Assembly (NCBI GenBank): GCA_948099385.1
Contig: CANUEZ040000198.1
Span: 4,726,501-4,790,500 of the forward strand
Length of the DNA stretch: 64,000 bases
Origin: Fasciola hepatica
Taxonomy: Eukaryota; Platyhelminthes; Trematoda; Plagiorchiida; Fasciolidae
Reading direction: 5' to 3'
Notes under the pieces: generated by a model
Told to the model about the DNA's origin: nothing
Database searches by the model: none
What the model saw: the letters and a program-made list of their open reading frames with translations, nothing else
Shown: piece after piece, positions 10,095 through 20,940 of the stretch
How the letters are laid out: each line of letters opens with the position of its first letter
Numbering within the stretch: the stretch's first letter is position 1
Program-made: the position numbers and the translations under genes

Positions 10095-10860
10095 GTTCCA
10101 GTTCAAGCTGTAGTATTGTGTGAAAAGAAATTCGGTACACGATTGCACGAATGTGTTGGTTTCATCTGCTCTTGCAAAACGAGCGATCCCGTGTTTCGAT
10201 AGTGATACCCTGTTTGAACTGAATTTCATACAAATCCATCAAGACAAATGTAACTTTTCACCCACTGGTTCCTCTTGACCAGATAGATTTTGGCTTATCA
10301 ATACTACAATAAAATATACTCTTTTCATTTTTTTTCCATGAATTCCGTAGAAATTGATCTGACTAATTCTCGTGCCGATAACCAAGAAATGCTACCAGCT
10401 TCTATAATGGTTTGCATTGCAATGAACTGCTCTTTTCCTTGCCTGCACAATGCAGATTTTGATCGATCATTTGGATGTTCATCTCGCACACCAGCCACAA
10501 ACCTGTTACCACGGAGGTCCAGCACCATGCTTCTGTACTGTACAAGTAAAGCCCTCCGATCCAGGAAGTTTCGGTGAACTTGGTGACAGGCTTGTTTCTT
10601 GGGAATTTCCCAAAGTCCGAATTATTAGCTAAGTATAAAATTGGGAGATGGTTTTTCAGATAGTGATCATGAAACTGTATCACCGTTTCACGCATGAGAA
10701 ATGTTGATAACAATACCAATCTTTGGTGGGGTAATTTCAAGGAATGGGATAGATAATGTAACACAAGTGGAAAGTAAAATGGTTTCACCTTATTTGAATG
10801 TAAATTGGAATATAGTCTACCGATAGCTTCGCCCACCTTCCTTCTCTTCTCCGTGCCATA
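10095..10860 (+). repeat. Unidentified module, tandem copy 1
   Basis: The stretch 10095-10460 is repeated directly at 10925-11270 (same GTGTGAAAAGAAA, TGTGTTGGTTTCAT and GTTTCGATAGTGAT landmarks in order) and inverted at about 32800-33160. Frames on either strand (67 and 144 residues minus, 95 plus) differ between copies in where they break. The residues FVAGxRDEHPxDRSxSAL are shared on the minus strand here and on the plus strand of the inverted copy. Family not recognised. Confidence 0.65.
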
Positions 10861-10924
10861 ATAAATCGAATAACCAGCAGAAACATATTTGTTCTTATTT
10901 TAATGTAAAGCGTCTGTTCCATTC

Positions 10925-11600
10925 TGTTCTATTTCAATCTGTATTACGGTGTGAAAAGAAACTTGGAAGACGGCTGTACAAATGTGTTGGTTTCATGTGC
11001 TCTTGCCAAACAAGTGATCCTTTGTTTCGATAGTGATTTCTTGTAGAAATAATTTTCGTACAAATCCATTAGGACGAATGCAAATTCACATCTCATGGTT
11101 GCTCTTGACCAGGTAGATATGGGCGTATCAGTAGCTCAATAAAATCTACTCACTTTATTTCCTATGCATGAATTCCGTATGAGCTGATCTGATCAATTCT
11201 CGCTTGAATAATCATGAATTGATATCCGTTTCTTCAATGATTTGCATTGTAATGAACAACTGCTTTTCGTGCCAGCCACAAACCTGATACCGCTGGTTGC
11301 GTTCATTTTCTGTCTGTCGAGTATTACTTTCAACTTGTTGTTTCCTATCCGCATTTGGATTAGCAGATTGAGCGGCAGATGCAACATGGGAGCATATTCA
11401 CTGACTACGCCACATTATACACCACTGAATGACCTCAAATGCTGGACAAGCTTTCGGAGACGTTTGAACAAGGCTTATAAACGTGTCCTTATTCCGGTCT
11501 CACAGCGAAATACCAACGAAATCACCTCTATCGAACAAATAGAGAAGATGCGAGCCGATGGACAGATGCAACAATGTATTCTTTATAAAGTGGTACGGAA
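10925..11600 (+). repeat. Unidentified module, tandem copy 2
   Basis: Second direct copy of the module. It extends further than copy 1: 11380-11540 matches the reverse complement of 32630-32790, including the TTATTCCGGTCTCAC landmark at 11490. A 120-residue plus frame (11242-11604) runs through it, but the matching part of the inverted copy is full of stops, so I do not call a gene. Confidence 0.65.
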
Positions 11601-11715
11601 ATAGTAACTATACGAGAAATACACAAAATGCAATTGATCGCAACGACGAATCAGAAAGCGAAGCGCGAGCCTGTATAGTCAGCGCGAAACTGAAGGCAGA
11701 GTTATTCAAAACGAG

Positions 11716-12102
11716 ATGAGAAGAAACCTCGGAACCGTTAGTTCAGTTAAACATACGCAACCGAAGAAAACAATGAGGTCAAAATCAGACGTGAGAAAAG
11801 ACCGTAGGGAAAATAAATCCAACATTATATCCAGAAAAGGGTCATTTTCTCAACTCTATCGAGGCCACTGGAAATCTATCTTACTTTGCACATGTGAAAA
11901 CAGTCTACGTTTGACCTCTGAGGTCATTTTGCAAACAGTGGGTCAACTGATAACAATTCGAATTCAGTACGATCAAGCACATCCTGAAACCAAGCAAATT
12001 GTCCCTCGAAAAAGAAAATTCAGCAAAACCAACTACACAATGAAAGTAATGAGGTCAGCAAAATCGAAGCTGACGTCAAAAAATCGGGCAACATTTAGCT
12101 GA
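11716..12102 (+). other. Basic 128-residue open frame, not recognised
   Basis: Lysine- and arginine-rich frame beginning MRRNLGTVSS. The stretch 11735-11850 has a diverged direct copy at about 47525-47640 in which the frame is broken, so this is probably part of a dispersed repeat rather than a host gene. No domain seen. Confidence 0.3.
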
Positions 12103-12284
12103 CAAGTGAAATAGGCAGACGTGCTAAGATTCATGCATAAGGAGGAGCATTTCTTCGAATAATTTTTCTACGACTAACAAATCGTAGAGCACGTTGATAA
12201 CATTGAATAAAGGGTCCAAAGCAACTCATTATTCTGATGTAAGTAGCAAGATATGAGATTTTCATAGATTCATCACGCAGCCTA

Positions 12285-12365
12285 AAGATCCGAATCACCA
12301 TGAAGAACCACGGACCCACTACACAGCTGTTTCTCCTCATTACAAATCATCTTCATGGTTTTCAA
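12285..12365 (+). repeat. SINE-like body fragment
   Basis: Resembles 14790-14852, the part of the SINE next to its tRNA-like head: landmarks CACCAT, GAA, ACCA, ACAGC, GTTTC, AATCATC in the same order. The tRNA-like head is absent here. Confidence 0.5.
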
Positions 12366-14599
12366 TGAAGATCTGAGCATTCACTCTACTTCATGGCTCA
12401 TATTATACCTCATTTCACCGAACTTATTTTTGAGGCGTTGGTCGGTTGTTTGATAGAATATAACTAGATCGCAATGTATTCCGTTCTGCGTTCATTATTT
12501 CTATTGCCCTCTTAGGCGTGAGTGCATGTGAAGGAGTACACCCATAGCATCAAAGGCCCACAACACTTACTTGTGAAATGAAAAATGGAACAAACTCGAC
12601 TCAGAAAATGGCGTAATCTGTCCACCGATCTGAACGGGCGAGCAGAGTCTTTTTTATAAATAGGCACAGAAACCACAGTGCTCTAATACCGTTCTGATAA
12701 AAAACTCGGTCAAATATCACACCATACTAATTTGTGGCAAGATCACAGACACTACTCATCTACGAATTCGTCTTCATTGTTTGATCTGCTGACTACTTGT
12801 CTAACGAAAATCTGCAACAGTCCTTCGTTTCCCTGACCAATGGGTTGTCCACGTGTGTATTGTCCGATGGAAGTTGACAGTTCAATAAAATGAAGATAAC
12901 ACGCGGTAATCAGTCCGGTTTCCCAATAATTAGTGCTCTATTTGACTGGTGATAAGCAGTTGCTTTGTGAGTGAGATTGGCAGCAAAATTTCACAAAAGT
13001 TGTGATTCCGTAAATTGCTTACGGTGACACAAGAAACTGAGAGTGTTATGACATTACTTGATGGAGTTCAAATATGTGACCTGACGAATAAACTGATCTC
13101 ATGTCTCAGCTGTTGATATGGTTGACAGAGGCATATACAAACGGACTTTTAGGCTCATAAGTTGAAAAGTGTACCGCGCATTGAAGAGCACATTCATCTG
13201 AACATAGCTGGCGTTCCAGTTAACGCTCGTTGTTATTCGGATTGGTTTTGCTGTGACCACAGCAGAAGCAATCTGTTCGTAGCCTTCGTTGAGGATCACT
13301 TGTGCGTTCGTAACAAAAAGCATCTTCCAAGACAACATGACTAACTGTGATCTATAGAGTACACAGTTCATTTTTCATTCAGCATCATCACTATATTATA
13401 CAGTAATCAGGTCAGATACCCCGTGGACTCATTTGTATATTTTGACACATTTTGTCATCAAAAAAAGAACCTACTTGCGATACGGAAGACCTAGAGCAGC
13501 TTACTCAAACCAGGAAGATAAACTGTTCGAAAACCACTCGTTTGTCACGGACAATAGATTTACACTTCATTCGGCATGTCATCGTTTCTTATTACTACTC
13601 AGGAAAACTATTTCCTTTTTTCCTCATAAGTGTGTTGCAGTAGTCGATTCACATTTGAGCTAGTCCAAAAAACGTCTCAATTTATTCAACCACAGTTTAA
13701 ACGAATTATATGTAAAATTCAAGCAACTTTCCTACTCAGTTTATTTTCGTATTTCCGTGTATCGATGGCTGGGACAATTGGGACATCCGATTGCACACGA
13801 TACAGTAAACTGACTACGGATTTACAAACGAGATAAATTACAATCCCATTATTCAGTGTTTAGCCGTGTTTTATTTACCTCCTGCTTTCTGAACTGTGAC
13901 AACGAACAAAGGTCTCGATCATAGACGTTTCTGTATTGGTAACGGCTTGCTCGTTTGCCTTAGAATTCAAATGCAATTTGAATTAATATTTACTTCCTGA
14001 CTATCATCACCCTTCTGTTTTGTCGATTCACGTGTGCGTCGGATGTTTTTCGTCTAATCCGCAGTCATGCTCTTTTTTATTCATTTAGTTTGTGTCACTT
14101 GTACCCATCACTCCAACACAGGTTTGGTAATACATCAAAAATAGCTTCCATGAATGTGATTTTCCTTTCTTGTGAGTTTGTGTTCCTGATCCAATACGCC
14201 GGCTTCAATGAAGCGACTGTTCTAGCCCACTAAAACAGAGCTCTTGATAGAAAGTAGATGGAGGAAAGATCAAAATATGCATGTGACCAGAATGATTTCA
14301 TTCAATATTGGTTTCTCGTTGGAAATGAAACTGGAAATGAAGTGAAATATTTGCTTCATAAGATAAATGTTTAAATTTTTCAATGTGAATGAATGTGTAG
14401 CTGGTGAGGATTCACTGAAAATAAAATTTATATCTGAATGACATTTTGTTTTATAAGTGGTAAACAAAATTGCGCAGAATTGTTCACGCAATGTGCAACG
14501 ACATTTCTCACAGGAATACTCATCAGTTAGCAAAATATCAATACATTCATGTGGGCATCGGGCATTTAGCCTGTTGTCTAGGCCTTAGATTCTGCACTC
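12366..14599. other. No recognisable gene
   Basis: Frames up to 90 residues (13099-13371 minus; 13433-13663 and 13630-13836 plus; 14270-14533 minus) show no domain and no conserved motif. Upstream, 12103-12284 is likewise empty. Confidence 0.4.
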
Positions 14600-14720
14600 T
14601 GGCAACATTTATGGTGCCAATTTTCCAGATTGCCTCCCGACGGCCTGATCACATGGAATTAAAAAGTCAGCGTCATCAGTACCATTTCGGTCTGAATAAA
14701 ATGGACAAATAAAACGTATT
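14600..14720 (-). repeat. Fragment of the 54150/60795 repeat family
   Basis: The reverse complement matches 54935-55050 and 61500-61615: a TTGGCACCAT, CAGATTG, GACGGCCTGATCA, TCAGCGTCATCA, TGGACAAA series in the same order. It is a short piece from the 3' end of that repeat. Confidence 0.65.
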
Positions 14721-14774
14721 TTCAAATGAGTAGTAGGAGATTAGATTTGTATATAATATGATTCATCATGCAGC

Positions 14775-14990
14775 TTGAACGCTCAACTCACCATTGAAAA
14801 CCATGGAAGCACTGTACAGCGGTTTCATCCTTGTTGGGAATCATCATTCACCGAGCCCCCACGGGGACTCGAACCCGGGGTGAACGATTGTGAATCGATC
14901 ACCTTAAACACAAGGCTATCCGGGCTGGCTCTCAACGGTTTGTTGAACATCTACACTACATGATATAGCACCCTTCCGTCACTGGCTTTT
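14775..14990 (-). mobile_element. tRNA-derived SINE
   Basis: A short element with a tRNA-like head (14854-14925, minus strand) and an unrelated body at 14775-14853. The body alone recurs at 12285-12365, and the outer end near the head (CCGGGCT...CTCTCAACG) has a faint echo at about 38433-38460. The B-box GGTTCGAGTCC is intact. A body repeated without a tRNA, together with a mispaired acceptor stem, fits a SINE better than a working tRNA gene. Exact ends and target-site duplications were not resolved. Confidence 0.6.
14854..14925 (-). tRNA. tRNA-like head of the SINE (Val-CAC-like, degenerate)
   Basis: Read on the minus strand, 72 nt fold as a tRNA. The acceptor GCCCGGA against TGGGGGC has two mismatches. 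TA follows at positions 8-9, then D stem GCCT/AGGT, an anticodon stem with four of five pairs around the loop TTCACAA (anticodon CAC), a 4-nt variable loop, and a T arm with loop TTCGAGT and four of five pairs. Box B is perfect and box A is recognisable but weak. The paired mismatches argue for a SINE promoter or pseudogene rather than a functional tRNA-Val. Confidence 0.55.
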
Positions 14991-15061
14991 GAACGGTAAC
15001 GACCCGCTTCCCACACAGCGACGGCCTCCGTAAAGGAAAGTTCGTGAACAGTGATTGGACA

Positions 15062-15514
15062 TCAAATAAAGCCGTGTGTTTCACTTCCACAATTATCTGG
15101 CCTAAAGATCTCGATTATTTCGTAACTTTTTTTGATAGTGTCTCTTGCCATTGGATCATCAACTATCTCAAACAATTTCAACACCCATTTCACCAATTCG
15201 TGCTGTGATGAATTATTCATTGATACTATTTGTCTAAGTGAAACTTCTGGTTTGTGTAGTTTCGGTGGACCATACAGTTGTGGATTTTGAGTTCCATTTG
15301 GTTTCAGATGTTGAGCTGTGGTCTCACAGGTAAAATGTCTTTCTAGTAGAAAGTGTGCTTCTGCCGATACTCCTTGTTCTAGTTCATCAGGTTCATTGCA
15401 GTTATATAGGCGCACAAACGTGCTGGTATAGTCAAGAACGGTCTCCATTTTCTCATATTCACTCCAATGAGTCAGCACGGGTCTGGAATCATTGTTAGGG
15501 CGTAAGATTATCAA
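15062..15514 (-). pseudogene. Penelope-like reverse transcriptase fragment
   Basis: A 150-residue minus frame. It reads IILRPNNDSRPVLTHWSEYEKM at the start, where Penelope RTs have a DKGNxxVxxxxxxYxxKM block. It then has NPQLYGPPKLHKPEVSLRQIVS, the core YGLPKxHKxxxPLRPIVS signature, and HELVKWVLKLF. The upstream part of the RT, the catalytic palm and the GIY-YIG endonuclease are not seen. The frame is open for the whole fragment, so this copy is less decayed than its relative at 53545-54040, with which it shares most residues. Confidence 0.8.
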
Positions 15515-15639
15515 GCCATATTGTAACCGTAGATTTTTGATAATAAAAATACACTCAGGTGTGATTAGTGACTGATGTCTGGACGATGTTACCAGTTACT
15601 ATTGTTCGATATCTACCAGCTCCGCTTGGAAACACGTCT

Positions 15640-16066
15640 GCGCATCTTTTTAAGTGGGTTTGAATATTTTCAGTCGTTCGAATAGATATTCGAATTTTCC
15701 TTGTGTCTGGTTATGGTCCAGTTGGGTATTTGTGGATTCGATGTGACTGTGGACATGTTTACCTTTTCACGGTGGAAAAACCCCAAGTGGCACAGTGCAC
15801 ATTTCTCACCATGCCGCGACCTGAATTAGTTGCGGCTGTTCCTGGAACACGGTTTTGAACAACAATACTCACGAGATACAAATGCATATAGATCGTCTTG
15901 TTTCATAGACGAATCCCACCATTGTTTTGCAGCGAATAAATAATGCCAGTGCCATTCGTTTCCATTCGTTGTGGCCAACAGAATTGCTCTCATGGAGAAC
16001 TGTACATCACACCGTAGGTGGCGATACGTTCCGATCGATGGGAATCCAGCGGACATTCATGGAGAA
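15640..16066 (-). repeat. Repeat upstream of the Penelope RT (inverted copy at 53041-53440)
   Basis: In the reading direction of the Penelope RT, this lies directly upstream of it in both copies. A minus frame (16056-15826) reads GTYRHLRCDVQFSMRAI and AKQWWDSSMKQDDLYAF, and the same residues appear on the plus strand at 53070-53230. It may be the N-terminal part of the same element, but I see no recognised domain. GTGAGT and AG/GT signals conserved in both copies are noted in the findings. Confidence 0.6.
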
Positions 16067-16092
16067 ACCACCCTTAGTAAAAGGTATACGAA

Positions 16093-16392
16093 GTGTCGAT
16101 TTCAGGTGCAATATTTGGTCTGTGCCAGCTGGAAAGAATGAGGACAAGGGTATTCACCAACGTTGCAATTGTGCCACAAATGGTTATTGCTTTACACGGG
16201 ATTTACGCATCGATGAATGCGTTTTGCTCCCAGGTGGAAACAGTCATAGGGGATCCAGCCAAAAGGAGTTATCGCGAACTAATTCCAGGGGCCGATGGAC
16301 ACGTTCATCAAGTGGCGGTCCATACCAGTGATGAAAATCGCTGTCGAGATGTTCGATCCGTTGGCATACGAGAAGTAATCGAATTGAAGTGA
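16093..16392 (+). pseudogene. BEL/Pao pol C-terminal fragment, copy 1
   Basis: The second half of this 99-residue frame (VETVIGDPAKRSYRELIP, then GADGHVHQVAV and VRSVGIREVIEL) matches the C-terminal tail of BEL/Pao integrase, which usually reads P..W..GRV.E..PG.DG.VR...VRT followed by RPV.KL..L. The same tail is found on the minus strand at 32243-32599. The first half has no match I can name. The integrase core is absent, so this is an isolated tail joined to other repeats. Confidence 0.6.
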
Positions 16393-16439
16393 TAGAATGA
16401 AAATAAGCAGTTTTCTCGATGTAATGTGAACTCTGCCTT

Positions 16440-19400
16440 CGACTAAAAAATAGCTTTCTTAGTTAGTCGCAATTAACGTCAAAGTGTCTTTTGGGCAGGC
16501 GTTCAAATTGTTTTTGGTTGTTGAACGGGCAATCACCACATACAGTGTCAAAGAACTTCCCCAACTTGAGCCAGGCAAATCGTCAGTCGTCGAATCATAT
16601 TATGCGAAACTGCATCCTGCATTGATCTTGGAATCGTACAGAATAGAGATTGGATCCGATGTTCCAAATCATCCGGGTTCTCGGCCTTGTGGTCCTCAAC
16701 TTATCTTTCAACATACCCACCCAGGAAATATTCCATTTGAGCTTGATGCGCAGGTCCTGGAGACCACGGTATACGTCCTTCTTCGTCCGATCCAATGCAA
16801 AGGGGACTTCCAGTCAAGCCACTGGGCTTAGTCCCTAGAAAACATATTTTTGTAGCGAGATCAACCTTTGTTCATTTGCATACCGCCCCAACTTATCCGA
16901 AGGCTTGTTGCCCATTCCGATATCCAGTTGACCGTTTCATGTTGGGCTGCATGCAATCGGTCGCAATCCAGCTCCGATTTTCCTAATGATCTATCAACTC
17001 CACGCACCACTGAACTACCCAGATTTGAATCTCCTAAATGCATCGGGTAAATTCAGACACCGACCTTCAACGATATTCTTACGTCATTTGTGTGCACGAG
17101 TTGCTTTGCTTCACAGTTATAGTCTCATCTTAATGGTGTTTCGAGTCAATTTTGTACTATTATCCAGATACAATGTCATACTAATCAGAGCGTGGCATTA
17201 TCTTTCGAATTGGAAAACTCAAGCAATTCCTTTCTGTAAGTCGCGCAAGTATTGAAACTTCACCGTAAATCGGGTGTATTAGGGCGATCATTGACTTGAG
17301 TTATCGACCACATGGCCTGAACCTGAGATAAGGCAGTTAGTACCACTCTGCACGATAAGTAAAGAAGAGCTAAACTGCCATCTTATTCTTCTCCTGCTTC
17401 AGGGACACAAGTGATCAGAATTTTTGAACCATTCGGAATCCTTCGAACACCGTGTCTACTGTTTGGAATGAATACAGGTTATGAATCATTCCGCAAATGG
17501 ATAAAATGTGCTGCGAAGGAAGTACAAAAAATGTCTTGTTTGATGCTGCTGTACTGGGTTTGCCCTGATCGAAATTATTTTATTAGTGAAGCAAGCGCTT
17601 GCTGGAGTAGAAACGTTTTGTGAGTGAGGCATTTCCATCTCATGAGGTGAACAGATAGCGGATCAGGTGTCGTCTCGCATGCAGAAGGTGCCACTGGTCT
17701 TTACTAACCTCCCTCATCGGTGATGCTGGCATGATATCCTTAGGTTCATCAACGGTCGAGTATGCACAGTCACAGGTAATTTCGTTCGTTTTTATAGTTC
17801 AGAAACACGAACGTTGGGGTATATGTTAAACAGAAATTATCGGTGTTTGATCATCAATCCCTTCGTTTCATTGGTAGAATATGTTGAGAACACCGTGTCA
17901 GCAATACGGAAGTTTGGTCTAGGTTGTTGGTAATCAGTGTTCAGTCACTGAAACACGTACTGAATCTGAGCAGTAACGCCACAAAATCAATGAAGCCGCA
18001 CTTCGACTGTCGTGGATTTATGAAATACACTGATTTCAATTGTGGTTGTTGGAAGTCGCTAAAACAGTGAGAACAATATGAAGTTTCTTTTATTGTGTTT
18101 CTGCTACTTCTCTCGAGGAATATTCCCTGGTAGATTTGAAAACACTTTGAACTCATAAATATCGAACTTGAGTAAAGTGGCTTACGCGTTTTCATTCACG
18201 ATGGAGATAAAACTGGCGGTGTACATGAAACAGTTTTCATGCTCCAAAACAGATGTCAATGATGCACTGTCACCTTCGTGCTCGTCTCCAGGAAGATATA
18301 AGATGATGATGATGACGTGAATAGTACCGATATTGACGACGAAGAAGACAATGAAGTGCAAGCATATCAGTTTGAATTTGTAGTATTGGTATCGATATTT
18401 ATCGTGATAATACATGCAAACTGTGAATTCGGGTTGTAGGCTTTGACTTACTTGACTTTACGCACTGTGCACAAAAGACTATCGGCTTCTCTGACATATG
18501 ATAGACGTCGTATTTTGCAGCTTTTCTTGGTTGTTCAAGCACTTCAAAAGGGATTGAAATTTGAGTTATCTGTGCACCGATAATTCGCACTCTATTATTG
18601 CGTGGTTGTTTCGAGTTATGAACAGACTCAAGCTAGAAATGTAATTCACAAAACGCAAAATACACCAATCCATATAAAATTGCACAAATTGATTTGTGTG
18701 TGATGTGCAGAACAGCTCTGATTTTTGATACGCAAACTTCTGATAAGTCACAGACAAATATTTCACCTATTTGGAGATTCATTGTTGTGAAATGGTTTCT
18801 ATGACTTGAGTCATGTGCTCGAAACGGAAAGAGTGGGGACACACAGGATGCAACGACCTAGTCACTTTTATTGTTTCGCCGACTTTGTCAGTTAAGGAAT
18901 ATGAGTGTGGTGGGGAGTATCGCTCCGGAGATGAGTAAATTCACTCGCGTGAATTCACTTACAGAAATCAATATAGTCACAATTACCTAACAAATTCCTG
19001 ATTCTTATTAGTTTGTAAGCAGTTCTGTGTCACAGGACTTTTCGTTGTTTTTTCACTCACACCAACGGCAACTGATTTCAGCCAACTGCTTGCGAATATT
19101 TTGACTACTCCACTCGCGGACGGTTGAACCGTAGCTCTATTAGTTCAATTCGTCTGGTGTTACTCTAACTTCTGGAAGTGATCGAAACATTCTAGTGTTT
19201 CGATAATCATTGGGTCCTCTGGTTTCTACCGTGTCCGAAACAATTTTTAGGATCTACTATCTCGTACCTGGAGTTGATGGAATGTGATCTGAACCATCGA
19301 TTGTGAAAGGAAAAACGGTAACCGAATAAATTCAATTTCCGAAATCATACAACAGTATTTGTGATCTCCCAGCTCTTTTTCTTCTCTCTCATGCATAAAG

Positions 19401-19740
19401 ATCAGTCAGTATTGGTTCCTGTGTACTCATCCTACTCTCTTCCTTCCAAGGAACAACGAAGAAATAATTCGGAGTTCCCAAGCGGCCAATTTGATCCATT
19501 TAGCAAACGTTTGGTAATCTGCACCTTATTAAAAATATATACATGGAATTGCAAATATTTTCTAGCCTGTCATCATGCATCACACACCTGTTTGAGAGAA
19601 AAAAAACCATCAAAATGGGAAAAGAGCGTTACCACTGTAGCACAAGGCAAACCTTATGGAGTCTGCAAAGGACCTGATTACATGTCGAATTTGCCACATA
19701 TATTTCCTTGTGAGATTGCCGTTATGAGATAGCAATCAAA
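16440..19740 (+). repeat. Long composite repeat, copy A (inverted copies at 49154-51910 and 31208-32200)
   Basis: Its reverse complement matches 49154-51910 end to end apart from indels. About 18815-19465 pairs almost perfectly with 49390-50040. About 16850-17425 pairs almost perfectly with 31212-31795. The remaining parts are clearly more diverged. A stretch of about 465 bases (roughly 18165-18630) is present here and absent from the 49-52 kb copy. The sequence begins right after the BEL C-terminal tail, so part of it may be the 3' end or LTR of that element, but no LTR pair is proven. Confidence 0.88.
16484..16831 (+). other. Open frame conserved in three repeat copies
   Basis: The 115-residue frame starting MSFGQAFKLF has counterparts at 31809-32141 and 51520-51891 (both minus) with few amino-acid changes: AITTYSVKELP, LEPGKSSVVES, IGSDVPNHPGS and NIPFELD are shared. 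It ends SSHWA in all three. The opposite strand also has partly open frames, so coding direction is not proven. No family is recognised. It lies about 90 bases after the BEL integrase tail, in the same orientation. Confidence 0.4.
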
Positions 19741-20115
19741 GCAACCACACACAATGCATGGTAATGGTTATCTGAACAGAACAAACCTGTATCTCATTGT
19801 ATTGCATCGAGGATTCCATTAGGCTAGCAAACTCAACTATCAGTCGAATAGGAGCACAATTGATTTTTGCCACAGTGAGATGAATAGCGGGAAAATACTA
19901 CTGAGAAGAAAGCCAGGTTCCGTGAGTTCCCTCGATGCATTTCATTTTGTCAGATGGAAAAAGTGCTAAATTATACATTGTAGATGCGAATTGGATAGTT
20001 CCAGGGGATGCGATAAGCTCAAACACGAAAGCTGTAAATGAAAAAGAATAGGTGACGGATGGTGATCAAGCGATCATCATGGAAGTCTCCAAACCCAGAG
20101 GCCTAGAATTGAAAG
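19706..20115 (+). repeat. Direct repeat, left copy (right copy 22184-22605)
   Basis: Starts at CCTTGTGAGATTGCC and is nearly identical to 22184-22605 for about 390 bases, with scattered single-base changes. Weaker similarity continues to about 20275, matching 22745-22860 and then 23570-23625. A reversed Gypsy gag fragment lies between the copies, so they could be LTRs, but the ends are not a clean TG...CA pair. Confidence 0.8.
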
Positions 20116-20214
20116 AAAACCTTTTGAACAATTGACTATCGGGCTTTAAGCTTCTGAAAGAAGTTAGATGAGTGTTGAATTTCATGCTGTACAAAACTAG
20201 TTTCGTCGAAAGTA

Positions 20215-20940
20215 TTACCATATCGCAGCCGACATTGTACTGCTCCGCGAGAACTGGAGTTTGTGTGTCCATGGCTTCCAACCTAAAATCAAGGGACTGT
20301 CTATGGAAATCGGGAAGCGTATCAGGATATATTCACTTTCCAAACGAGCCATCAATGTAGTCTCGCGCAACAGTGGAAGTCGACGATGAGTCACAACGTG
20401 AATGAGCACATCAGTGTGTTATATAGGTACACTGGGTAGAGTCATTACAAATACGGATTTCCGAATAATGGACAAGCGGCTCCTGATACTCAACATGAAT
20501 CGACGTCCCATGTTTCGGTGAAACTGGAGTGATCTGTACACGATTCACTCGAAATCTTCAGTGTGTATATCGGATTGTCATCGTTTTTCGGATCTTTAGA
20601 GGTAGCAATCGTCACATTGCACTGTGATTAGCGGTACACCTTGCGAATAGGACCTTTCAACCACAAGAACAGCATACTGCATGACGGATGTGGCACGTGG
20701 AGCGTAGGCGGATTTGCACTGGGTTTGTGTTAGGGAGTCATCTCTTTGATCGGCTGTGAAACGGGCTGACAAACGTATTGGAAGTACAGTACGGACTGTT
20801 CAGCCGTCTTATCGAGTACGTCAACGGATTGCTCGCGCGTCAACCGGGCCTCGGCAAACGTGAGGTAGGTCATCAGCAGAAGTTTCATCTGCCGCCTCGG
20901 TGACGCATATCGGCAATGAGGAGTCTTTTTCAATTGGATC
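20215..20940 (-). pseudogene. Gypsy gag/protease fragment, reversed
   Basis: Read on the minus strand, this stretch aligns with plus-strand 38640-39040 of the Gypsy fossil: the HIRHAVC/CSCG zinc-knuckle-like segment near 20660-20690, and further down the shared residues DVLIHVVT, RRLxLLRETT and LIRF (20215-20409 here). It covers the end of gag and the start of the protease region only. Stops and frameshifts abound. The Gypsy link rests on similarity to the better-defined copy at 38.6 kb. Confidence 0.55.

Noticed and set aside
10402..10836. 144-residue minus frame as a host gene
   Set aside because: It spans the border of a repeated module and the frame is not kept in the other copies.
14854..14925. 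Functional tRNA-Val gene
   Set aside because: The acceptor stem has two mismatches, the other stems have one each, and the adjoining body recurs elsewhere as a repeat, so a SINE is more likely.
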